Shown here: positions 17,601-23,215 of the stretch, piece after piece
Layout of the letters: each line of letters opens with the position of its first letter
Position numbering within the stretch: position 1 is the stretch's first letter
Source: Thermoplasmata archaeon
Lineage (GTDB): Archaea > Thermoplasmatota > Thermoplasmata > Halarchaeoplasmatales > Halarchaeoplasmataceae
Direction: 5' to 3'
Assembly: GCA_003551065.1 (NCBI GenBank)
Contig: PULU01000071.1
Location: 1-33,694 of the forward strand
Length of the DNA: 33,694 nt
Notes under the pieces: generated by a model
What the model saw: only the letters and a program-made list of their open reading frames with translations
The model's database searches: none
Told to the model about the DNA's origin: nothing
Position numbers and translations under genes: made by a program

Positions 17601-19471
17601 TTATGATTATAAGAAGCGTTAGAGGATGCGATGAGTGCTGCTAATCCTGATACATGAGGGGCGGACATAGACGTTCCGGACCTGTACGTATATCTATTAT
17701 CGATATCAGTGCTATTTATGTCTTCACCAGGAGCACTAACATGAACACTGTTTTCTCCATAATTGGAAAAGCTTGTCCTACTATCATCATGTTCTGATGC
17801 GCCAACAGTTATGATATTTGTGTGTTTGAAACTAGCTGGATAAATAGGATGCCGCTCTATATTTCTGTTAGAGTTGCCTGCAGCTGTTACGAAAAGTATA
17901 CCAGCGTCTCTTTGTCTAGCTATAGCTTCTGATAGTATCTGACTTTTTCCAGTGCCTCCCCAGCTGTTAGATGTTGCTACAATGTTATCTCCCATGACCC
18001 TCCGTGTTAGAACGTAATCCAAAGAAGCTACTGCATCGGAAATTGTACCTCTACCACCCCGATCAAGGAATTTTAGACTCATCATACTGATATTCCAGTT
18101 GACGCCTACGAGACCTTTGTCGTTGTTTCCTACTGCTCCGATAGTACCGGCTACATGGGTGCCGTGACCATGATCATCCAACGGGAAATAAGAGTCGTTC
18201 ACGAAGTTGTATCCGTGATGCCCTGCCTCATTCTCCCACATATTATGTGCTAGGTCTTCATGATTATAATCGATACCTGTATCTAATACAGCTACAACGA
18301 TATCTTCATCTCCAGTAGTTATATCCCACGCTCCCGGTGTATCTATGTTTTGCATACCCCATAGTGAGGGAAATCCTGGATCATTCGGGATTTTATTCGA
18401 TCCTTGATCCTCGAATAATTCAACCAGATAATTCGGTTCTGCATGCTCGACACCGGGCAAACTAGAAAGTATCCTGATAGCAGTTTTTACGTTTATATCT
18501 CCTTCGAGTTTTAGTTCAGCAGAATCCATGTAGGAAAATATCCTTTTGGAACATATATCGATGTGATTTCTGATCTTTTCTATTCGATTGTAGATATGGT
18601 CTTTTCTCGTATCCACACAAGTTGTTTCAGGTACGGCCTGTGTATCGAATTTTACCAGAACAGTTTCTTCTTCGTATTCTATATCCTCATACTCTTCAAT
18701 CTCATTTTCTTTTATTTGGTTTTTTGATATATCGTTCGATTCTGATTCCAGAAGAAATATACCGGGACCAGCATTTCTAGATATAACATTTTCTTTGATG
18801 GTATTATCGCTAGATTCATGCAGATAGATACCGTATCGATTATCCGTTAAAACGTTGTTTTTTATCAATCCATTAGATGCATTGAATAGATAGATCCCAC
18901 TATCTCTATAATAATTTAGGCTGTTACCCTCTGCACTGTGTATGGAGGAATAACGAATTGTAAAATGCTTGGTCACGTTCCCGATATAGATACCATAACC
19001 TTTATTTTCACCATCCACCTCAAGATATTCCAAGATGAAAGGTTGCTCTTCACTCCCATCTCCTTCCCATCCTTTCGTATCTGCTAATTCATCGAATTCC
19101 CTGTTAGAATCTATGCGTATTGATTCGATCTTCCTCAGTCCATTTATATCAAATTTACTTTCTTGGGAGACCTGTTTCTGTGGACGGATCGGATCATATT
19201 CAAAACCTTCTTGATCGCTGATTTGCCTTCTCGAAAAATTTGACCTTATATCCATATCGTGCCCCTCCGGTGCAGAATGCTGATAGTTGTTGATCTCATC
19301 CATTTCAGCTCTTACACCGGGTTCATTTTCTTTTTCTGATATAGATGAAATGGATTCCCCTCCATTTTCTATATTTTCAATGCTATCATGGGTGTTGTTT
19401 ATGGAAAAAGCAAATGAACTGCTTATAATTATCGAAACCACTAAGCATAATAATATCTTTTCAGCGGGCAT
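14693..19471 (-). CDS. Giant cell-surface subtilisin-like protease within NosD-type beta-helix repeats
   Basis: 1592-residue exported, membrane-anchored protein. Order: signal peptide (about 1-23); low-complexity linker; a short parallel beta-helix with NosD/PbH1 repeats (about 150-260, e.g. NRYGIYLHESSDNTIKENVI); an I9-like propeptide (about 268-352) ending GVEHAEPNYLVEL; a subtilase S8 domain (about 365-620) with Asp397 in AVLDTGIDY, His436 in HGHGTHVAG, oxyanion Asn533 in AAGNSN and Ser601 in SGTSMSAPH; a beta-sandwich (about 660-770); a second, much longer beta-helix of NosD repeats; two Ig-like domains with VDTTSPVLKI and GYEIRINKG; then one membrane helix (VYILVPLGSITILTLFLGFRIL) and a basic cytoplasmic tail. 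All catalytic residues are present. Such proteins probably act outside the cell on proteins or polysaccharide-protein surfaces. The protease sits between two beta-helix parts, an unusual layout. Confidence 0.93.
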   Translation of the reverse strand: MPAEKILLCLVVSIIISSSFAFSINNTHDSIENIENGGESISSISEKENEPGVRAEMDEINNYQHSAPEGHDMDIRSNFSRRQISDQEGFEYDPIRPQKQVSQESKFDINGLRKIESIRIDSNREFDELADTKGWEGDGSEEQPFILEYLEVDGENKGYGIYIGNVTKHFTIRYSSIHSAEGNSLNYYRDSGIYLFNASNGLIKNNVLTDNRYGIYLHESSDNTIKENVISRNAGPGIFLLESESNDISKNQIKENEIEEYEDIEYEEETVLVKFDTQAVPETTCVDTRKDHIYNRIEKIRNHIDICSKRIFSYMDSAELKLEGDINVKTAIRILSSLPGVEHAEPNYLVELFEDQGSNKIPNDPGFPSLWGMQNIDTPGAWDITTGDEDIVVAVLDTGIDYNHEDLAHNMWENEAGHHGYNFVNDSYFPLDDHGHGTHVAGTIGAVGNNDKGLVGVNWNISMMSLKFLDRGGRGTISDAVASLDYVLTRRVMGDNIVATSNSWGGTGKSQILSEAIARQRDAGILFVTAAGNSNRNIERHPIYPASFKHTNIITVGASEHDDSRTSFSNYGENSVHVSAPGEDINSTDIDNRYTYRSGTSMSAPHVSGLAALIASSNASYNHNQIKNIILSSADRLDSLKDTSLTEGRINASKAMEPTITPEEPYFWVHSPGNSSRHDVLSETGLMVSITDGVHPISDINVSVEFDTEEDKIYLEDDGVDWDQVKGDGYYSGSWKPEVHGEIELTFTASSENWEMIEKVQVDVGRDAGIEVMTSRNNDFMENNISGYHTGMSFLESDHNKIHQNNFSYNRNGLIIEKSNHTIISNNEFFDISDGILMIKSGLTGVMENEFTDNLMDISIDLGNNNLIIENNFKDSFIGLMLSESNNNRIEDNFFTECSYSIEIYGSKSNHIMYNTGKNNTYFLSLFSSIDSIVHDNIIQGGDYGIVHHYSQRSDLTKNSLERTGLMFYSDILYHWTSHDIDSSNTVNGQPIYYWKNDEYGSIPEDAGQVILVNCNNMLVENLNLYNSSAGIKLAFSEDNVLINNTLAENKFGIYLYNSHHNKINSNFVERNEIYNIRLFRSNYNSIEDNDIKYSSYAIGLLRSMNNRLDGNSIEDSSIFLSGPEVKHWNTHIISTDNEVNGKPVIYLNNKTQGILEKEAGQIILSNSTGVEIKDQHLDGLTDGILMGFSDHNIITGCVLKNNSWGLYMINSFDNLIKENVFVDNTEGATLISSGRNIISSNTFRNNTQGLLLANSHNNEIYRNDFSKGRRGVSLLLQSQYNDVYHNNFFESELGPGRDTSKENSWYREYPGGGNYWYDHDGEDRYSGVERDEEGSDGFADTPFEGIGFTDKYPLISPFEQLEIRIDEPEDGIYLNTEDVRIEWISEGGIGIREHYIRKEGEEWKHIGQETVHILENLEEGAHTIQLKVSDNTEDYIVSNTSFTVDTTSPVLKISEPKEEDLFHSRKVDIRWEAYDQLSGIDGYEIRINKGRWVDVDQELEYEASRLRNGKNQIEVRAWDRAGNSETQKVTFYVYAQEVYILVPLGSITILTLFLGFRILMKSSKDRKQEDILDIEYRKEIPQEHTDYKIQR

Positions 19472-19540
19472 ATCTTTTACAGTCTTTATAACGTCTATTA
19501 TCCGTATTATTACTTTTTGGTAATTAGTTATAGAAGAGTA

Positions 19541-19614
19541 TGGGCCCGGCCGGATTTGAACCGACGACCATCTGGTTATGAGCCAGACGCTCCGCCATAC
19601 TAAGCTACGGGCCC
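19541..19614 (-). tRNA. tRNA with CAT anticodon (Ile2 or elongator Met)
   Basis: Intronless cloverleaf: acceptor GGGCCCG/CGGGCCC, anticodon arm TCTGG-CTCATAA-CCAGA with anticodon CAT, and T arm containing GGTTCAAATCC. No CCA is encoded; the discriminator is A. The GGGCCC acceptor resembles archaeal tRNA-Ile2, whose CAT is read as Ile after agmatidine modification, more than the elongator Met tRNA as I recall them; it is not initiator-like. Identity by sequence alone is uncertain. Upstream leader TGGCTCATAAC (plus strand 19621-19631) is the exact inverse complement of its anticodon arm. Confidence 0.92.
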
Positions 19615-19657
19615 TTGAGATGGCTCATAACAATACTTGTTATTTAAGATTGATGTA

Positions 19658-19749
19658 TGGGCCGAGGCGGAATCGAACCGCCGATCTTCGCCTATCCTAC
19701 CGTTTTAGCGGTTGTAAGGGCGACGTCATGACCCCTAGACCACCGGCCC
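19658..19749 (-). tRNA. tRNA-Val (anticodon TAC) with a 19-nt intron
   Basis: Acceptor GGGCCGG and 3' CGGCCCA frame a 92-nt gene. The anticodon arm is TCGCC-CTTACA / A-GGCGA interrupted between positions 37 and 38 by a 19-nt intron (plus strand 19694-19712). The precursor folds as a standard bulge-helix-bulge: TCGCC:GGCGA, central 4-bp helix CTTA:TAGG, 3-nt bulges CAA and ATA, outer helix CCG:CGG with loop CTAAAA. Cutting at CA^A and AT^A restores a 7-nt loop with anticodon TAC. The mature tRNA has 73 nt, and CCA is not encoded. Confidence 0.93.
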
Positions 19750-19777
19750 ATTTGGTTTACTATTCAAGATGAATCAG

Positions 19778-19829
19778 ATTAGTCTTAAATATTTAACTCT
19801 TTTTGACTGTCGCCTTCCAAAAGACTAAT
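19778..19829. repeat. 9-bp inverted repeat between tRNA-Val and the flavodiiron gene
   Basis: ATTAGTCTT (19778-19786) and AAGACTAAT (19821-19829) are exact inverse complements with 34 nt between. The spacer contains TTAAATATTTAA, a likely shared or tRNA-Val TATA element. It might be an operator for the divergent pair or a stem; 9 bp at this distance can also arise by chance. This, two tRNAs and the ribosome-binding site GAGGT near 19868 are all I see in the 407-bp gene-free stretch 19472-19878. Confidence 0.35.
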
Positions 19830-19878
19830 AACGATGTTATTGATTGATACTACATAAATCGAACACTGAGGTATAGAT

Positions 19879-21069
19879 ATGGCTGTTAAGAAAATAAAAG
19901 AAGGCATCTTCGAAGTGGGAGCACCACATTATGATCGAGAACTGTTTGACGAACTTATCCCTTTACCGGACGGTACTACATACAACGCCTACCTGATCAG
20001 AACTGATGGTGAGACCATCTTACTGGATACGGTGGACCCGGTTAAAACCGAGAGACTCATGAAAAACCTAGATGCTTTGGATGTGGAAAATATAGATTAT
20101 TTGATATCACATCATGCTGAGCAGGATCATTCTGGGTCGATACCCGCTGTTCTAGACAAATACCCAGAAGCAAAAGTTTTGACTAACAAAAAGTGCAAGG
20201 GAATGCTGATAGATCATCTTGAGATTCCGGAGGATAAATTCCAAGTGGTCGAAGACGGAGAGGAGATGACCATCGGTGATAAAACCTTCAAGTTCATGGA
20301 CATGCCGTGGGTACACTGGCCCGAAACCATGGTCACTTACCTAGAAGAAGATAAGATACTTTTCTCATGTGATTTTTTCGGATCCCATTTAGCTGTTAGC
20401 AACCTTTTTGTAAAAGATAAAAAGAAAGCATATCTTTCAGCCAAGAGGTATTATGCTGAGATAATGATGCCTTTCAGAACACCCATCAAAGGACACCTAG
20501 AAAGAATTGATGACATGGAGATAGATATAATCGCCACAAGTCACGGACCGATCTACGACGAACCAGAATTCATCCTTGATGCTTACAAAGAATGGGTTTC
20601 TGACACCGCAAAACCAGAGGTCGTCGTACCTTACGTTTCCATGCACGGAAGTACCGACAAGATGGTCGAACACTTTGTAGATCACCTGACAGAGCAAGAC
20701 TTCAAGGTGATGCCTTTCAACCTAACCACTACGGATCTCGGAGAGTTAGCCATGGCACTGGTTGATGCATCGACGGTTGTGATAGGAACGCCAACGGTTC
20801 TAGCTGGACCTCATCCAAAAGCGGTTAACGCTGCATACTTGGCAAATGCCCTCAGACCAAAAATGAAGTTCGCATCGATCATAGGATCTTATGGCTGGGG
20901 TGGCAGGATGCCCCAAACAATAAAGGACCTTTTGAAGAGTTTCAACGGAGAATTCATCGAGCCGGTTATCGCTAGAGGACACCCTTCGGAAGATGATTTC
21001 AAGAGCTTAGAAGAGCTTGCAGACAAGATAATCAAGATGAATGATGGATCAGAGGGGGTAGAAGGGTAA
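19879..21069 (+). CDS. fprA: Flavodiiron protein (FprA-type A-type flavoprotein)
   Basis: Cytosolic flavodiiron protein that reduces oxygen to water and/or nitric oxide to nitrous oxide, protecting anaerobes. The N-terminal metallo-beta-lactamase-like domain has the diiron motif HAEQDH (H79-x-E81-x-D83-H84), followed by MPWVHWPETM, FSCDFFGSHLA and ATSHGP, which provide the remaining His and Asp ligands. The C-terminal flavodoxin domain begins at about residue 250 with VSMHGSTDKM for FMN binding and contains VIGTPTVLAGPHP and IGSYGWGG. Length (396) is that of class A two-domain enzymes, with no rubredoxin fusion. A GAGGT site precedes the ATG. The ferritin-like gene starts 54 bp downstream on the same strand, giving an oxidative-stress pair. 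Confidence 0.95.
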   Translation: MAVKKIKEGIFEVGAPHYDRELFDELIPLPDGTTYNAYLIRTDGETILLDTVDPVKTERLMKNLDALDVENIDYLISHHAEQDHSGSIPAVLDKYPEAKVLTNKKCKGMLIDHLEIPEDKFQVVEDGEEMTIGDKTFKFMDMPWVHWPETMVTYLEEDKILFSCDFFGSHLAVSNLFVKDKKKAYLSAKRYYAEIMMPFRTPIKGHLERIDDMEIDIIATSHGPIYDEPEFILDAYKEWVSDTAKPEVVVPYVSMHGSTDKMVEHFVDHLTEQDFKVMPFNLTTTDLGELAMALVDASTVVIGTPTVLAGPHPKAVNAAYLANALRPKMKFASIIGSYGWGGRMPQTIKDLLKSFNGEFIEPVIARGHPSEDDFKSLEELADKIIKMNDGSEGVEG

Positions 21070-21123
21070 GTTCTTTTCCAAAGATTTTATGTATATCTCA
21101 TATAATATCAATATGGTGATAAT

Positions 21124-21411
21124 ATGTTCGCGAAAGAACCCATAGATTTGAAGAAAGTAAAGAAAGAAAATTCTGATAAGGAGATATTGAGGTTCGCTCT
21201 GGCTGCAGAACTAGATGCGATAAACTTCTATGAACAGATGGCCGATTATACAGAGAACAAACATCTTAAACAAGTATTGTTAGATGTTGCTAAAGAAGAA
21301 AAAGAACACGTCGGCGAGTTCCAGACACTTCTATTAAAATATGATAAACAGCAAGTCGAGATGATGGAAGAGGGCGAAGAAGAAGTAAAGGAAATCTTGG
21401 GAGAAGACTGA
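21124..21411 (+). CDS. Encapsulated-ferritin-like (EncFtn-type) iron oxidase, stand-alone
   Basis: 95-residue two-helix ferritin-like protein. LRFALAAELDAINFYEQMADY and LDVAKEEKEHVGEFQTLL closely match the N-terminal ferritin-like domain fused to the Pyrococcus furiosus encapsulin and the free EncFtn proteins. The ferroxidase residues can be aligned by spacing: E29, E59 and H62 here for E32, E62 and H65 of Rhodospirillum rubrum EncFtn, with F35-Y36 for its W38-Y39. Such proteins need to assemble as rings to complete the iron site at subunit interfaces and oxidise Fe(II). No encapsulin shell gene is present in the window and the C-terminus (EVKEILGED) shows no evident cargo peptide, so it may act free or with a shell encoded elsewhere. 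GGTGAT precedes the ATG. Confidence 0.85.
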   Translation: MFAKEPIDLKKVKKENSDKEILRFALAAELDAINFYEQMADYTENKHLKQVLLDVAKEEKEHVGEFQTLLLKYDKQQVEMMEEGEEEVKEILGED

Positions 21412-21424
21412 AAAAAACCCTTTC

Positions 21425-22207
21425 CTATTCTTTTAATATCTCAATCAAGCTTTTGGCATTCTCGAACATCTCGAAGTTGTTGAACATACAGTACACCTTT
21501 TCGAAATCTCTATCTAAGCCTTTCAACCTTCCAGCTAGCTTCATCAATTCTTCTTGTGAATAATTGTAGTCATAATCATATAGATCTTCATTGAGCCCGT
21601 GTGATCTCACATAAACGATATCATTTTTTGAAACTGGTCTCTTTCTCATTATATCCACACTATGGATCAGATCAAATTCGCTGCATATCTTTCTGATCTC
21701 ATCTTCGTTCTCAGTCCAGTCCCCTCTTGGTTCCCATGCGATATTTAGTTCACCTTTATCGATCTCCTGAAAAAACTCGCGCATATTTTCTTTGTTCTCC
21801 TCAATGCACTCAAAGCTCGGAGGAGTCTGTAGAACCACTACTTTTGCTTCTAATGCTTCAGCAATCTTCTTCGTTTCATACCAAGCATCGAAGACCTCTT
21901 CATTAGGTCTTAGATAACCAAAATTCTTTTTCTGGTCCTCAGTTAAATATTCTTTGTTTTTACTCCAGGTAGGACTATCCGTGGTGTGAGTCAAGGCCTG
22001 CCAAGCCTTCATGGTGAATTCAAAATCTTCGTAAGCCTCTTCACTCCATCTTTTTGCAGTTTCTAATTTCGGTAAACTATAAAAGGTCCTATTGATCTCA
22101 ACACACGGATAAGCGTCGCTGTATGCCTGCAATTTGCTTTTATAATTTTCTTCCCAATCTTCCCCGGGTTTGTAATATCTGTAACCGCAGGTCCCTATCT
22201 TGATCAT
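21425..22207 (-). CDS. DUF72 (YecE-like) TIM-barrel protein
   Basis: Member of the DUF72/YecE family, TIM-barrel proteins of unknown biochemical function found in bacteria and archaea. IKIGTCGYRYYKPGEDWEENY, PCVEINRTFYSLP, FEFTMKAWQALTHT, VVLQTPPSF, NIAWEPRGDW and KVYCMFNN are the family landmarks (the last usually YVYFNN). I start it at the ATG at 22207 (MIKIGTCGY), where family members begin, and not at the GTG at 22249, which lies inside an inverted repeat. A TATAAT-like element at 22231-22236 is about 26 nt upstream of this ATG, suggesting a leaderless transcript. It is convergent with the ferritin-like gene (13-bp gap). Confidence 0.9.
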   Translation of the reverse strand: MIKIGTCGYRYYKPGEDWEENYKSKLQAYSDAYPCVEINRTFYSLPKLETAKRWSEEAYEDFEFTMKAWQALTHTTDSPTWSKNKEYLTEDQKKNFGYLRPNEEVFDAWYETKKIAEALEAKVVVLQTPPSFECIEENKENMREFFQEIDKGELNIAWEPRGDWTENEDEIRKICSEFDLIHSVDIMRKRPVSKNDIVYVRSHGLNEDLYDYDYNYSQEELMKLAGRLKGLDRDFEKVYCMFNNFEMFENAKSLIEILKE

Positions 22208-22236
22208 AATATCCCCATCAGCGCATAATGCTATTA

Positions 22237-22280
22237 TAGTAAAAGACACGACCTTTTTTACTTTTTTGTGTCTTTTACTA
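22237..22280. repeat. Perfect 13-bp inverted repeat upstream of the DUF72 gene
   Basis: TAGTAAAAGACAC (22237-22249) and GTGTCTTTTACTA (22268-22280) are exact inverse complements with an 18-nt A/T-rich spacer. It lies between the SDR stop and the DUF72 start, abutting the DUF72 TATA-like element. It may be an operator, or a stem ending the SDR transcript. Confidence 0.75.
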
Positions 22281-22284
22281 GCAG

Positions 22285-22322
22285 TGGAGCTCGTAACTTA
22301 GTTCAAAAAGTCGCGAGTTCCA
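22285..22322. repeat. Second stem-loop downstream of the SDR gene
   Basis: On the plus strand GGAGCTCG and CGAGTTCC form an 8-bp stem with one G-T pair, and ACTT/AAGT can pair inside it. It stands between the SDR stop codon and the 13-bp inverted repeat, so two hairpins lie in tandem in this 122-bp gap. A terminator for the SDR transcript is the simplest reading. Confidence 0.5.
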
Positions 22323-22329
22323 ATATACT

Positions 22330-23127
22330 TTATAAATTTGACCTACTTCCTCCACCATCTATAGGTATGGCTACGCCGTTTAAGTAGCTCGATCTTTTGG
22401 AACATAAGAAGGCTACGACTTCCCCTAATTCATGAGGCTTTCCTATCCTAGCTGATGGTACGTCCTCGACCCATGACTGGAGACCTTCCTCATAATCTTC
22501 AACATCACCCCTCTCAACGGCCTCATCTACTAGGTTCTGAATACGCCCAGTTTCATGTGGTCCCGGTAAAACTGAATTCACTCGTATCTCTGGGCCGAGT
22601 TCTCTAGATAACGTTTTCTCTAAACCGACGACGGCCATGCGGACTGAATTTGACAGTACCAGCGACTCTAATGCTTCTTTGACGCTTATAGATGTTATGT
22701 TCACGATGGTCCCAGAATCACTCTCTTTTAGATATTCAACTGATTCCCTAACAACTCTGACTACACTCATAACAAGCAGGTCGAAGGATCGATACCACTC
22801 CTCATCCGAAGTTTCTAGAAACGGTTTACTTGGCGGTCCTCCTGCACAAGTCACTAGATGATCCATACCTCCGAATTCGTCAACGGTAACCTCGACCAGT
22901 TTTTTAATATCTTCTTGATCTGTGATGTCGCCCTGCTGTGTGATCACTCTTCCTTTTGCAATGTTTTCTATTTCTCTTTTAGCCTCTTCCAATTTTGACC
23001 CATCTCTTCCGTTTATTACGACGTTCACACCTTCCTTTGCTAAAGCGGTTGCAGATGCCTTCCCTAGCCCGCTGCTGGATGCTAGAACGAGTGCGGAATT
23101 TCCATCTAATCCTAAATCCATTTTCAT
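22330..23127 (-). CDS. SDR-family oxidoreductase lacking the YxxxK motif
   Basis: Rossmann-fold short-chain dehydrogenase/reductase relative of 265 residues. ALVLASSSGLGKASA is the nucleotide-binding turn (SxxxGLG instead of TGxxxGxG), NGRDGSKLEEA suggests NADP preference through the arginine, GDITD and TCAGGPPSKPF follow, and RVNSVLPG plus YLNGVAIPIDGG close the fold. The catalytic Tyr-x-x-x-Lys is absent: the aligned positions are Ser159 and Arg163 in LVLSNSVRMAVVGL. The same LSNxxR variant occurs in a recognisable SDR subgroup, so this is not decay but a different or altered chemistry. AAGGTGA precedes the ATG. The gene is divergent from the CDF transporter. Confidence 0.88.
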   Translation of the reverse strand: MKMDLGLDGNSALVLASSSGLGKASATALAKEGVNVVINGRDGSKLEEAKREIENIAKGRVITQQGDITDQEDIKKLVEVTVDEFGGMDHLVTCAGGPPSKPFLETSDEEWYRSFDLLVMSVVRVVRESVEYLKESDSGTIVNITSISVKEALESLVLSNSVRMAVVGLEKTLSRELGPEIRVNSVLPGPHETGRIQNLVDEAVERGDVEDYEEGLQSWVEDVPSARIGKPHELGEVVAFLCSKRSSYLNGVAIPIDGGGSRSNL

Positions 23128-23215
23128 TCACCTTTATACAGTAAAACAGTTTGGATTGTATAAAAGTATCGAAGACAATAAAATTTAATTCCTTAAGGAT
23201 ACATTCTATCTATAG

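Noticed and set aside
14700-19300. Repeats in the surface protein gene as a CRISPR or satellite array
   Set aside because: The repeats are degenerate and in frame, encoding beta-helix coils (N-x-I-x-x-N), with no constant repeat or spacer.
19578-19772. 64-aa plus-strand ORF across tRNA-CAT and tRNA-Val
   Set aside because: It is the reverse complement of two tRNA genes; peptides such as RRNRTADLRL are a well-known tRNA artefact.
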